Shown here piece after piece: positions 1 through 9,864 of a stretch of 64,000 bases of DNA. The translations under genes and the position numbers were made by a program. Position 1 is the first letter of the stretch, and the number at the start of each line of letters is the position of its first letter. The stretch spans positions 212,501 through 276,500 of the forward strand of contig JACVVK020000441.1 of NCBI GenBank assembly GCA_018292915.2, read 5' to 3'. The notes beneath the pieces were generated by a model, which was not told where the DNA came from, searched no databases, and saw only the letters and a program-made list of their open reading frames with translations. Source of the DNA: Batillaria attramentaria (lineage: Eukaryota; Mollusca; Gastropoda; Batillariidae).

Positions 1-89
1 GAGGGATGAAGTTGCGATAACAGCAATAAGCCGCACACTTTTGTTGTCGTTGTTGAAAGTAATGTTGAGTTTTTCATAATAATAATCAT

Positions 90-493
90 AAATGTAATAA
101 TAATAATAATAATCTCATTAATATAGGTGCTTCATCCCAAATTTGGCCGAAAGCGCCGCGAGCTAAACCCAACACGCACGCTGACGTGAATCACATGCAT
201 TCTCTCACACACTGGACATGAACTCATAACAATCACGTAGTGCGAAGGGCCAGCTCAGCAATCTAAGTTTCGGAATTTTAGCGTTGCATTTATTTTTTTA
301 ATGTTGTGGGCTGAACATTTCCAAAGCAGAGGGGGAGGAAGCCGGAGTACCCGGAGAGAACCCCCGACGATTGGCCCGAATGAACGGTGCCACATACGAG
401 AAGGAAAACTGATTCATTGCCCCGAACGGGACTCGAACCGCTGACCTCTCGCATTGGTGACAAGTCTCTTAACCACTAGACCACCGACCGACC
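90..493 (-). repeat. SINE family C, copy 1
   Basis: A tRNA-headed SINE read on the minus strand. The tRNA-like head lies at the high-coordinate end (GGTCTAGTGGTTAAGAGAC as box A, then a GGTTCGAGTCCCG-type box B). Next comes a core reading CGGGGGTTCTCTCCGGGTA in minus-strand sense, then a tail containing GCGCTTTGAGCC and a terminal (ATT)n run. Five more copies occur in this window. It directly precedes a family B copy on the opposite strand. Confidence 0.85.
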
Positions 494-586
494 AGTTAAT
501 AATTATACGCAAACCAAACAGCCCTCAGTATCCATCCGTACACAACAACCAACCAATCACTCAGATCACGCCCGTCATCCCTCAGC

Positions 587-888
587 AGGGGTGAGCGGTG
601 GTCTAATAGGTAGCGCGTCGGATTCAGCCGCTGCGCTACTGAACGGCCGTCACCAATGTCATGGCGATGAAGCGTGGGTTCGAGCCCAGGTCGAGCTTGT
701 GATATGTGATACCGGTTTTTCCTGGCTGCCGTTCCGCTCATCGGGGGTTTCTCTCCGGGTTATCCGGCTTTCCTCCCCCAGCAAAAATTGTAAAAAATAT
801 AGGATAGGTATTGGGTGGCGCTGCACCGTGGCGACGCGCTTCCCCCCGGGTAAGCAGCCCGAATTTCCCGAAAGGGATAATAAAGTAC
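587..888 (+). repeat. SINE family B, copy 1
   Basis: A tRNA-headed SINE on the plus strand. The head has GGTGGTCTAATAGGTAGCG (box A-like) and GGGTTCGAGCCC (box B-like). The core CGGGGGTTTCTCTCCGGGT closely resembles that of family C, but the 3' part (GGTGGCGCTGCACC, then CCCGAATTTCCCGAAAGGG) is specific to family B. Two other copies are at 39941-40205 and 50405-50691. Confidence 0.85.
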
Positions 889-1354
889 ATGTAGTTAAAA
901 AAAATTCAAAAAAATCAACGACGCAACACGTGCAAATAATATAGCATTTTATTATGTCCCAATGTTAAACGAATATCCAGCAGTCCTACCTGGTTGTACA
1001 TGAATTCCACATATAAAGAAAAAAAAATGACATAAGGGCGATTGTGACATCAGCTGTGTGCTTTGTTTTATTCTGCACTTGCATGAGATACCTGAATCAC
1101 AACGTTTGACACTGGCTGACCAGTAACAACAACGTAACAAACGTAACAACAGCGTACCAATAACAGTTAACAACAGCATAACGTTAAACTATAACAAGAG
1201 TGTAACAATCGTATCACTAAACGTTAATACTGATACGGCTGAGCAACGTTTTATAATAATTATTATACATCTATGAGGTATGTGATTAGCAGCAGTGAAT
1301 CTCCTACACGGAAAGCAAGTTTAAAAGTACACAGTCCCAAACTGCAAAACAAGC
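889..1354. other. non-coding stretch, nothing recognised
   Basis: This is AT-rich sequence with short irregular repeats of AACGTAACAAC type around 1125-1210. No exon-like open frame with splice signals is visible. Confidence 0.5.
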
Positions 1355-1680
1355 AGCGGCCCCTACCCCCCCCCCCCCATCACCCACCCAACCGCCGCCC
1401 CCCCTCCCCCCTCCAGAACACACACACAAAAAAAAAAAACAAGAAACGAAACAACAAGACAAAAACCAACAAAAACAGAAAAGAAAAAACAGCCCCCCCC
1501 CCCCCCGAAAAAAAAGCAAAATGTAAACAAAAAACCCTAAACAAACAAACAAACAAACAAACAAACAAACAAACAAAACCCAAAGAAAGAAAGGAAGAAA
1601 TACACAAAAACCCGAAAGAAAGAAAGAATAAAAGAAGAAAGAAGGGAAAGAAAAAAAAAGGAAAAAAAAAAAAAAGACCT
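1355..1680. repeat. C-run and A-rich low-complexity tract
   Basis: Long runs of C, (CAAA)n around 1541-1575 and purine-rich AAAG repeats. Open frames here are all Lys/Pro or Phe/Cys low-complexity strings produced by base composition, so they are not called as genes. Confidence 0.8.
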
Positions 1681-2019
1681 CCAGATACACCTTCTCACCG
1701 AGGTACGAGTAAACACAGTCAAAAGAAATGTCGTTTTAATTTCCGTAAATTTGCGCCAGTGTCAGAGATACGGTACGATACAATTACCGATTTCATTCTT
1801 CTACTTTCTTGTAGAAGAAGTCGCTTTTGTACCCCGGCGAAGCTCGCGTAGTTCACTCTTGACGGATGGGACACTTGAGATAAGGCGAGGCCGCATGATT
1901 TCTTTTTACACGTCAGTTCTGGCCCAGCATATCGATGGCACGGCGTAACAGAGACGGAGTTGTAGTCACCAACGATTTCCTTCCCAACAAAAACTTTTTA
2001 TAGAGCCATTGCAAGCTGC

Positions 2020-2140
2020 CAAAGAAGATGGGACTTTTTGCGCACAAGAGAGGCAAAGGCGACGTGAGTGGATTTAAGGGAATGTGGCTTTCTAGCCGAA
2101 ACCGAAAGTACACTAGCATTACTCCAGGGAGGCCTGAACG
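2020..2140 (+). repeat. dispersed repeat I, partial copy
   Basis: Similar to 59562-59648: both contain a TTTTGCGCACAAGA start, a GAGGCAAAGG-type stretch, and a CTAGCATTA end. The intervening bases are diverged. The function is unknown; it is probably part of an old mobile element. Confidence 0.5.
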
Positions 2141-2178
2141 GAAAGGAGACATTCACATTTTTCAAAACTCCTGTCAGG

Positions 2179-2354
2179 ACGGGGTGGGTGGGTGTTTGGG
2201 AGTTTAACGTCCTTTTCCACCACATGAGGGTGATATCAAAGACGGGGCAACGAGGAAAAAGCCAGCACAAATATTTGGTCCCAGCCGGGATTCGAACTCA
2301 CGACCCGAGCATCAGAAGTCCTACGCTCTACCATTCGGCCATCCCGGTTCCCCT
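2179..2354 (-). repeat. SINE family A, full-length copy A1
   Basis: A 176-bp tRNA-headed SINE flanked by a 16-bp target-site duplication (CAAAACTCCTGTCAGG at 2163-2178 against 2355-2370, one mismatch). In minus-strand sense it starts with GGGAACCGGGATGGCCGAAT, has box B GTGAGTTCGAATCCC, and ends with GGTGGAAAAGGACGTTAAA plus a C-rich (CACC)n terminus. Confidence 0.9.
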
Positions 2355-2423
2355 CAAAACTTCTGTCAGGTACATGCACTTGAACGGTCCGTTCATGGTA
2401 AATTGTGTTTCGAGGTTGAAGCA

Positions 2424-2846
2424 GGTGGGTGGGGTGGGTGTTCGGGGATTTAACGTCCTTTTCCACCACACACAAGTGCTATCAAAGACGGGGCAACGAT
2501 GAAAAAAACGGCCAGCACAAATATTTGGCTCCATCCGGGATACGAACTCACGACCCGAGCATTAGAAGTCCAACGCTATAATAATAATAATAATAATAGT
2601 GAGCATTGAATGGGCGCTTTACCCAATTTCATGAATCGGCTCAAAGCGCCGCGAACTGAACCCAACACGCACGCTCACGTGAATCTCTCGCATTCTCTCA
2701 CACACTGGACACAAACACATTACAATCACGTGGTGCGAAGGGTCAGCTCTGCTATTTCAATTTCGGAATTTAGAATTGCATTTAGTTTTCAAATTTGGTG
2801 GGCTGAACATTCCCAAAGCTACCATTCGGCCACCCCGGCTCCCCTA
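2424..2846 (-). repeat. SINE family A, copy A2, split by a SINE C insertion
   Basis: The 3' two-thirds of a family A element lies at 2424-2576 and its tRNA-like head resumes at 2817-2846 (CTACCATTCGGCCACCCC). The gap is filled by a family C SINE, so C transposed after this A copy had inserted. Confidence 0.85.
2577..2816 (-). repeat. SINE family C, copy 2, truncated, nested in A2
   Basis: Only the 3' part of the family is present: an (ATA)n tail, then the GCGCTTTACCC and AAAGCGCCGCGAACTGAACC blocks, up to TGAACATTCCCAAAG. The tRNA head is missing. It interrupts the sequence CCAACGCT/CTACCATT of a family A SINE. Confidence 0.8.
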
Positions 2847-3658
2847 ATAAAGATGTATGTATGTATTGATTGATTGATTCATAGACTTCGGAAACAGATT
2901 GTATATGAACTTTACTCCAACCCTTTCAAATCGCTTGGGCGCGACTTTAGTGTAAAATGAAACCACGCGGCTTTAGCCACCGTACCTCCTAACAGCACAA
3001 TAGGAAACACAAGACGGCGCCTGAGGTCGGACCCTGCAAAGCTGGGTCGCCTCGAAGCTGCGTAATGTCGCGGGCATCAGAAGGGAGGAAACACGCGGTG
3101 AATAACGCATTTATCTCCAGAATCTAATTACGTGCTCCGCTGATCGCGAGGCGTTTTTCTCTTTGAAAAGGTCCAAGTGGTGGAACGTAATGTTTTCTTA
3201 TCTAAAAGGGTGAGGGAGTTCGGATGTGAGTTGTTTTTGTTTTTTTTCTAATCGGATTCAATCGGAACGCATTTCTACCCATCCTAAGTGGAAAAAGAGA
3301 GAGTGAGCGATTTTGAATAGGAAGTCATCTTTTCTGTGAAGATTTTAAACTCATCATTCCGACGAGGTGTTATTTTTAGACTCTGTTTTCTGTTCCTAAA
3401 CGGGGAAAACAATTTTCAGACCATAAAGATACAGGAATTCTTCTCTCCACTTTTTCTACGAATACGTTCGCAACCTGACACTGTTCCAAGACTTCAGTTT
3501 CAAGCAAAACTGGGTTGAGAACAAAAAGACCGTGTCAGAACATCTTCATGATACTGAAAATGCCTCTAGGTATAGCGAAGCATACAAAATGGTTGGGTTT
3601 ATGTGTCCACTGTTCCTGAAGAAATTACACGACTTTGCCCCGGGGTACCATGGTTTAC
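2847..3658. other. non-coding stretch, nothing recognised
   Basis: This is ordinary AT-rich sequence without a repeat shared elsewhere in the window or an exon with splice signals. It lies just downstream of the CARD gene, so part of it may be that gene's 3' flank. Confidence 0.5.
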
Positions 3659-3664
3659 TTTATT
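3659..3664 (-). promoter_or_regulatory. candidate polyadenylation signal of the CARD gene
   Basis: The minus strand reads AATAAA here, about 400 bases after the stop codon at 4060-4062. It is the first canonical hexamer noticed downstream of the stop. Assignment is by position only. Confidence 0.35.
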
Positions 3665-3778
3665 CAGCCAAACTATAACCTTGGCCCGCTGACCGCATCT
3701 GTATGTCGGGTCTGCTCAGGTGTACATGCACCCAGTCTCGGCGAAAGAAGAAACGTGACGGAGAAGATTACCAGTCAC

Positions 3779-4056
3779 CCTGAAGTCTAGCCCAGACTCC
3801 CTACAGTTTAGCCCGGACTCCCTACAGTTTAGCCCGGACTCCCTAAAGTGTAGCCCGGACTCCCTAAAGTCTAGCCCGGACTCCCTAAAGTCTAGCCCGG
3901 ACTCCCTAAAGTCTAGCCCGGACTCCCTAAAGTCTAGCCCGGACTCCCTAAAGTCTAGCCCGGACCCCCCAATGTCTAGCCCGGACTCCCTAATGTTTAG
4001 CTCGGACTCCCTCATGTCTAGTCCGGCCTCCCTCATGTCTAGTCCGGACTCCATAA
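3779..4056 (-). repeat. 21-bp minisatellite in the 3' UTR of the CARD gene
   Basis: About 13 copies of a 21-bp unit (plus strand CTAAAGTCTAGCCCGGACTCC), most perfect between 3840 and 3965 and diverging at both edges. It begins three bases beyond the stop codon of the CARD gene. Because 21 is a multiple of three and one frame has no stop, it reads as an open (GLDFRES)n heptapeptide from an ATG at 4054, out of frame with the gene. I treat the frame as a by-product. Confidence 0.85.
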
Positions 4057-4059
4057 GGT

Positions 4060-4833
4060 CTAGCGTTTCTTGGTGTAACTGATTTTCACCTTGTCGTACA
4101 GGGTGCGGTACTTGTCCTTCTCAGCCTCCGCTTCTTTGAAGCGGATCTGCAGCTGGGCGATCTCCTCCTCCTTCTGCTGCAGCTTGGCCTCGAACGACCT
4201 CCTCTTGTGGTCGTACTCCCGCCGGTACTTGTCCTCCAGCGAGTTCAGGCGCATCTTGACCACCTCGAAGTTGGCCACCAGCAGCTTCAGCTGGGAGAGG
4301 AGAGACTCGTCGTGAAGGTCTCCCCCTCCTCCTGATCTCCCGTCACGACTTTTACCCTGGTGGTGGTGGTGGTTCTTCACCGGGGGCAGGATCACCGGGA
4401 GGTTAATCTCCGGGTGTTTGGACGAGGGTTTGGTGTCTGCCTTCTTCTTGAAGAACCCGAAGACGGACCCGCCTTTGTCGGCTGCGTCGCTCTCCAAGTG
4501 CCGGCCCTTCTTGTCCTTCTCCGTCTTGCGCTTCTTGTGGCCTTGGTGGGAGTCCTCGGTCTGCGCCAGGAACCCGTCCAGGTCGACGAGGCGGGAGAGG
4601 GAATTGGTGGCGCGGTTCATGTAGGCCACGCACGCGTTGTACTCCTCGCAGATGGCGTCGAGTGTGGAGCGCAGGCGAGCCACCTGAGCCTTGTCCACCA
4701 GCCCCGTGCCGCCCGGGTCGCGGCTGGTGAGTGTGTTATTGGGCGTGCTGTTCGTGAAGGGAGGGGGCGCCGACTCCAGTCGGTCCAACGTCCTCCGAGC
4801 GTCGTCAAGACCTCTCGGCGTGTAACCCTGCGA
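4060..4833 (-). CDS. CARD gene exon 6 (last): C-terminal coiled coil
   Basis: The acceptor is TTGCAG before TCG (4833) and the exon runs to a TAG stop at 4060-4062, giving 257 residues. It starts in phase 0, matching the end of exon 5. It encodes a helical part (residues LDDARRTLDRLE, then AQVARLRSTLDAICEEYNAC), a basic stretch, a GGSVFGFFKKK segment, a His-rich linker, and then a long heptad-like coiled coil. The protein ends DKVKISYTKKR. The sequence is GC-rich compared with the surrounding introns, as expected for coding DNA here. Confidence 0.8.
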   Translation of the reverse strand, partial: SQGYTPRGLDDARRTLDRLESAPPPFTNSTPNNTLTSRDPGGTGLVDKAQVARLRSTLDAICEEYNACVAYMNRATNSLSRLVDLDGFLAQTEDSHQGHKKRKTEKDKKGRHLESDAADKGGSVFGFFKKKADTKPSSKHPEINLPVILPPVKNHHHHQGKSRDGRSGGGGDLHDESLLSQLKLLVANFEVVKMRLNSLEDKYRREYDHKRRSFEAKLQQKEEEIAQLQIRFKEAEAEKDKYRTLYDKVKISYTKKR

Positions 4834-4837
4834 CTGC

Positions 4838-4891
<54 letters not shown>

Positions 4892-4930
4892 GCGCGGCGT
4901 AACTAACTAGCTAACGAGCTAGCTAGCTAG

Positions 4931-5013
<83 letters not shown>

Positions 5014-5021
5014 GCGCGGCG

Positions 5022-5058
<37 letters not shown>

Positions 5059-5236
5059 GACTAACTTCATCGTCGTCGTCGCCATCATCGTCGTCGTCGT
5101 CACCATCGTCGTCGTCGTCATCATGATCATCATCATCATGTTTCGTAAGTGGCATCTCCGTCCCTCATCCTCCTGTCAGCTCGCATCTAGCGCCAGTTTA
5201 AGATAACACAATTCTGCAGCCGTGCTACTCACTCAC
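4834..5236. repeat. intron 5 of the CARD gene, filled with (ATC)n, (TAAC)n and (GTC)n
   Basis: (ATC)n at about 4840-4890 and 4983-5012, (TAAC)n at about 4921-4979 and 5023-5056, and a GTC/ATC-rich run at 5069-5140. The two ATC and two TAAC blocks look like a duplicated ATC-GCGCGGC-TAAC cassette. The (GAT)n on the coding strand directly precedes the TTGCAG acceptor, so no normal pyrimidine tract is present. Confidence 0.85.
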
Positions 5237-5456
5237 CTTCTTCCGCAGATGCCTGTAGCGAAGTTCCGAGCGGTACTTGTCGGTCAGCAGGATCTCCATG
5301 TGCACGTACTCACGCACCTGCTGTTCCAGGAGGTGGAGTCCCTCCAGCACCGTGCTGATGGCGTGCGGCTCTACGTGTTCCGGCAGTTCACTATGGTCCT
5401 GGAGCTCCCCGTAAGGTCCCCCGCCTCCCTCGTCAGGTGTAGCTCTGGAACGTGAC
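5237..5456 (-). CDS. CARD gene exon 5
   Basis: The donor AAG/GTGAGT (after 5237) is strong. The obvious acceptor is TTTTCGTGTCAG before 5456, giving SRSRATPDEGGGGPYGEL and then a helical region ending YRSELRYRHLRKK. That acceptor needs two bases carried over from the previous exon, but exon 4 ends in phase 0. An internal AG (exon starting at 5428, GGGGPYGELQ) would restore the frame, as would a missed small exon between 5.5 and 8.9 kb. Confidence 0.65.
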
Positions 5457-5561
5457 CTGACACGAAAACAAAAACAAAGGCATGTCCACCAGGACTTCGT
5501 AAGGGGGACTTTTGCATGGGCTTTTAAGAGGTATAGACTATGTGTCACATAGGACACAAGC

Positions 5562-5735
5562 GGTGGGGTGTGTGTTTGGCAATTGAACGTCCTTTTAGAC
5601 CACGTATGGGTGATATCAAAGACGGGGCAACGAGAAAAAGGCCAGCACAAATATTTGGCCCCAGCCGGGACTCGAACTCACGACCCGAGCATTGAGAGTC
5701 CAACTCTCTACCATTCGGCTATCCCGGCTTCCCCC
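5562..5735 (-). repeat. SINE family A, copy A3
   Basis: A near-complete copy in CARD intron 4. It has the family's GTCCTTTTAGACCACGTATGG variant and an intact tRNA-like head. No convincing target-site duplication is seen. Confidence 0.85.
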
Positions 5736-5987
5736 TCATGTGACAGAGAAAGCATTGTCATGTTAAATAGACCATAAAAAGCCAAAGTGTGCCTGGGAAA
5801 AGTTTCGCTTGTAAGTGCGCATGTACGTTCGAAATATTCTAGCTTGAGGATTAGTACAGCTCTTAATGCGACACAATGATGTTTACACGTTGCGCGAGCG
5901 GTCGAACATTCAAATTCTACGACTGAGCGGTTAATCTTGCTGACAAGCCTCTCGCTCTGTCAATAAGCCGCGTCATTGTGTACCCCT

Positions 5988-6024
<37 letters not shown>

Positions 6025-6877
6025 CTCTGCCGCCGTCACTGTTCACCCAACCTACCCAACAAAAAATCCGACCGCACATACACACAAAAAAGCCGCAAAC
6101 AACAACATGAACAAGTTGCAAATGAACATTATCTCAGAATAAACTGAAAGTATCAGGCAGGCGAGCCAAGAGGAAAATTGATTCGCTGCAGGAAGAAAGC
6201 CCTCCACGCAAGGGCGATTATCATTACGCATTTTCTGGCAAACCAAGAGGTCCTTCACGCGGTCGAGAGGCAAGGAGAGCTTCTTCTCCCCCGCCACAGA
6301 TAAAACACTTAAACTCGCTGTTTGAGAGATAACCGCGGAGAGGGCTTCGTTTGCTTGTGGAATGCGTTGATGGCCCTCGTGCCGAACCGGGTGCACAAAA
6401 AAACCCTGTAAATTTTGTTTTGTCTATCAACCGCATAGATAGTAACGCTGAAACAGTGCAATTAATTTTTTGGGTCTCCCCACCCCCACCCCTCTCTCTG
6501 TCTTTCAGGCACAAAAGAAACCACATTAGAGAGTTACTGGGGGGTCTGTCCCCCCTCTCTCTCTTTCCCCGCATAATAGACTGTGTCAGTGATTGTTAGG
6601 GAAAGATGTTGAGAGTCTGTTCATTTTTTTTTTGGAACAGAATAGAAGATCTGTCTCGATAAGGAAAACGCCGGCGACAAAGTACGACAGTTGGCCAAAC
6701 GAAGCAAGGAAGTGTTACAAAATGTACAAGAAGTGTTGCGACGAACGCCAAGTTTTAAACGAACAGAAAAAAACAAAATTGCCAAGGTGAATGTCATTCT
6801 ACTTTTTTGTCTTTGTTTTGTACTCTTGGTGACTCGTTTGCTTACTTCCTGATATAGTGCATCTAAAGACCGGAGGG
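5736..6877. other. CARD gene intron 4, part: repeat J and unrecognised sequence
   Basis: 5810-5960 matches, in inverted orientation, sequence at 53400-53545 (shared GCGCGAGCGGTCGAAC region). (ACA)n lies at about 5985-6023. The remainder shows no clear exon or repeat. This is where a missed in-phase exon of the CARD gene could lie. Confidence 0.5.
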
Positions 6878-7287
6878 TTGATAATAATTATAATAATAAT
6901 AATGAGTATTGTATAGGCGCTTTACCCAGTTTCATGAATCGGCTCAAAGCGCCGCGAACTGAACCCAACACGCACGCTCACGTGAATCACACGCATTCTC
7001 TCACACACCGGACATAAACACATTACAATCACGTGGTGCGAAGGGACAGCTCAGCTATTTAAGTTTCGGAATTTTAGATTTGCATTTATTTTTCAAATTT
7101 GGTGGGCTGAACATTTCCAAAGCAGAGGGGGAGGAAGCCGGAGTACCCGGAGAGAACCCCCGACGATCGGCCCGAATGAACGGTGCCACAAACGAGAAGG
7201 AAAAATTCTTTGCCCCGAGTGGGACTCGAACCCCTAACCTCCCGCATTGGTGACAAGTCTCTTAACCACTAGACCACCGACCGCCCC
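6878..7287 (-). repeat. SINE family C, copy 3, full length
   Basis: The most complete family C copy (about 410 bp). It has the (ATA)n tail at 6880-6902, the GCGCTTTACCC block, the CCGGAGTACCCGGAGAGAAC core, and the tRNA head ending ACCACTAGACCACCGACCG on the plus strand. Confidence 0.9.
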
Positions 7288-7302
7288 TGAGGAGAGGAAA
7301 CG

Positions 7303-7327
7303 GGGTGGGGGGGGGGGGGGGGGGGGG
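7303..7327. repeat. poly-G run
   Basis: About 25 consecutive or nearly consecutive G on the plus strand, adjoining the tRNA head of SINE C3. Confidence 0.9.
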
Positions 7328-7329
7328 AT

Positions 7330-7580
7330 AGCGTACTAGCGTACCTGAGGCAGTTAGGGGTGGGAAGCCGGCGGGACTGCAGTACATGCAGGCGTAAGGA
7401 CACAAACTAAATGTGGAATCAGGTTTGGTCTTTATATGAAGTACCCTGTTTTGCGAGTGTGCTAGTTTGTAGTGATTTTTATTGTCACGAGAAAGCGTGA
7501 TTTTCTTTGATTTGTTGTATTTGGTAGGGCAAGGTGCATGCCAGGGGGTAGCAAGAGGAGGCAAGCTGCAATACTAATAG
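7330..7580 (+). repeat. dispersed repeat I, second copy
   Basis: Shares the blocks AGGCGTAAGGACACAAA, GCGAGTGTG and GGGCAAGGTGCATGCCAGGG with 59350-59530. The shared length is about 200 bp with moderate divergence. The identity of the element is unknown. Confidence 0.6.
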
Positions 7581-7683
7581 TGTTTTTGGGTGAAGATGAG
7601 GATTTGGGGGGAAGGGATGGGGGAGGGGCCGGGGCGGCCTGTACTATAGCGTAGGGTTGGTGGGTTAGATGTGGGAGCAGAAC

Positions 7684-7815
<132 letters not shown>

Positions 7816-8034
7816 CAGGGTACCTGGGCGGAGACGGTGTATGATGTCCAATGCTGGACAGACGTTGTGGCGGGGTGTGGAGTCCGCCGTTACTCATGGC
7901 TGTGCCCCTTCGTGACGACAGCAAAGGGAGACGATTTACGCGCGGCGAGGAACTTCCGGTTGACTGGTGCAGTGTGTTGAGAATAGACGACCTCTCCTGT
8001 ACAGATTCAGATGGCTGTTCTTCTAAAAACTCAG

Positions 8035-8298
8035 GGCCCGAATGTAAAACTCGAGGTTAATTTAACCCACGGCTACTGGCCTGACCCAGACTAGGACAAA
8101 AGACACCCCCCCCCCCCAAAAAAAAAAAAAAAAAAAAGGAGGCGAAGAAAGGAAATCCTTCTATAACGGCTTAGGCATCTTGCTGGAATGGATCTGCTTC
8201 CTGATATAAAAAAAAAACTTTAACCCTAGAGCTAGTTTAGTTCAAGGTTAGGCTTTAACCCGGGGCTAAAATCCCTAACCTCGAGTTCTACATGTGGG
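8035..8298. mobile_element. CWG-target MITE, copy 1 (degenerate right end)
   Basis: The left end GGCCCGAATGTAAAACTCGA and right end ACCTCGAGTTCTACATGTGG form a terminal inverted repeat. Internal homology extends to 18789-19082 and 51921-52190. A CAG precedes the left end, as in copy 2. The right end has lost the perfect GGGCC. Confidence 0.75.
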
Positions 8299-8385
8299 GA
8301 GCCAGATCTCTGCCAAAGTCTGACTGGGAACGGATGAATGGCTCGGACAGTGTACTCAAGCCAAAGTACACGGTTTCCAGTTACA

Positions 8386-8388
<3 letters not shown>

Positions 8389-8451
<63 letters not shown>
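8389..8451. repeat. (GA)n microsatellite
   Basis: About 31 GA dinucleotides. Confidence 0.95.
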
Positions 8452-8452
<1 letters not shown>

Positions 8453-8511
8453 ACTTCAGCTCGATATTACACGGATTAACTCTCAGAAGCCCAAGCAAAA
8501 ATCGTAATTTG

Positions 8512-8880
8512 ACTTGAAATCTTCAGACCACTAGAAGCCACCTCAAGCCACTATTATGCAATCTGCTGTGGTTTCCAGCCTAGCGAGGAAGGCCCACGCC
8601 TTGCGTAATGGGTGTTGGGTGTTTGGGTGTTTGGGGGTTTAACGGCCTTTTCCACCACATACGGGTGATATCAAAGACGGGGCAACGATGAAAAAGCCAG
8701 CACAAATATTTGGCCCAAACCGGGATACGAACTCACGACCCGAGCATCAGAAGTCCAACGCTCTAACCATTCGGCCAGCCCGGCTCCCTGCCTTGCGTAA
8801 CTGTGGCTTGAAGTGGCTCCTACTGGTGTGAAGTGGCTTGTTCTTTTGAACCAGTCTTATCCTCTAACGGTGGGGGCGGA
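8512..8880 (+). repeat. dispersed repeat H, split by SINE A4
   Basis: The blocks CTTGAAATCTTCAGA, AAGCCACTATTATGCAATCT, TTTCCAGCCTAGCG and GAAGTGGCTTGTTCTTTT also occur at 23205-23350, 29945-30055 and, inverted, at about 49735-49870. Here a SINE interrupts it at CCTTGCGTAA. Confidence 0.75.
8609..8789 (-). repeat. SINE family A, copy A4, full length with TSD
   Basis: A 181-bp element flanked by an exact 11-bp duplication GCCTTGCGTAA (8598-8608 and 8790-8800). This copy fixes both ends of the family: tRNA-like head GGGAGCCGGGCTGGCCGAAT and a terminus of (CACCCAAA)-type repeats. Confidence 0.95.
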
Positions 8881-8977
8881 TTCGGGCTCTAAAGAGTTAA
8901 ACGGTACAACATTTCTGTCATCACTGTCATGAAATCGCTATTGAAAGTCACAGACATCAGATCTGAAGGTGGCGCAC

Positions 8978-9135
8978 CTCGATCCAGTCCCTGAGGTGCC
9001 TGAGAAGCCTCATTGCGTTGGTCCGCCCTTCACTCTCCTGTTGCAGCGCCTTGCTCTTGCGGTTCATCAGCCTCTCCACGTCGTCTATCAGACTCTGGAA
9101 CATGGCCTGGGTGTTCTTGGGAATGTCGGTTCCAC
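8978..9135 (-). CDS. CARD gene exon 4
   Basis: The acceptor ATCTGACCTCAG before 9135 takes the single base left by exon 3 and reads GTDIPKNTQAMFQSLIDDVE onward to RHLRDWIE. The proposed donor is GAG/GTGCGC. If it is not used, the frame ends seven codons later (VRHLQI, TGA at 8957), which would make an alternative short C-terminus. The segment is highly helical and charged. Confidence 0.65.
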
Positions 9136-9230
9136 CTGAGGTCAGATAAGGAACTGACGGGTGCATGTACAAATCGGTTAAATCGTTGCTTTTTTTCCCC
9201 CCTTAGTGACAGCTTTGAAATTACCATCGA

Positions 9231-9385
9231 GGTGGACAAAAGACGTTAAACCTCAAACCACCCACCCACCCCGTTGCTCTGTCTCTTCTCTGTATTGTGT
9301 AGTGGATCAGGACAATACCCCCCCCCCCCCCCCCCGCCCGAGGTGGGTGGGTGTTTGGGGGTTCAACGTCCTTTTCCACCACAGA
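9231..9385. repeat. two short 3'-end fragments of SINE family A
   Basis: 9231-9270 carries the plus-oriented end (ACGTTAAACCTCAAACC) and 9341-9385 carries the minus-oriented end, stopping at TTTTCCACCACA. A C-run lies between them. Confidence 0.7.
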
Positions 9386-9840
9386 GCCCCCCCCCCCCTT
9401 CGAAAACAAAGAAACAAACAAGAAAAGAAAGAAAAGACCCCCCCCCCCCTTTAGAAACAAATAAACAACAGAAAAACTGAAACAAAACGACAACAACAAC
9501 AAAACCCCGCCCAAAACAAACAATGAAACAAACAACAGCAACAACAACAACACGAAAAACTTAAAAAAAAGGAAAACAAAACAATAACAACACCACCCAA
9601 ACATACAAAACACAAGACAATGACAACACAACAACCAACCAAACAACAACAACAACAAACAAACAATCTGAAAAAAACCAAAGAAAGAAAGAAAGACACA
9701 AACAACTTAAACAAACTAGAGACAAAAAACCAAATCAAGACAAAATAAGCACAACGGCATCAACAAGTACACAAACAACAAAAACAGAAAACAACAAACA
9801 AACAAACAAACAAACAAACAAACAAACAAACGCCAACAAC
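9386..9840. repeat. (CAAA)/(CAA) low-complexity tract in CARD intron 3
   Basis: About 450 bp almost free of T on the plus strand, made of CAA, CAAA and AAAG motifs. Open frames here are compositional. Confidence 0.85.
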
Positions 9841-9864
9841 TTCGAAACCTAAAAAGCAAACAAC

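Noticed and set aside
1273..1851. Plus-strand open frame rich in Lys/Pro and minus-strand Phe/Cys frames
   Set aside because: They follow poly-C, poly-A and CAAA runs exactly. No domain, no splice context.
3716..4054. (GLDFRES)n frame as a gene of its own
   Set aside because: A 21-bp repeat in a 3' UTR is always open in some frame. Kept as a repeat and a finding, not as a CDS.
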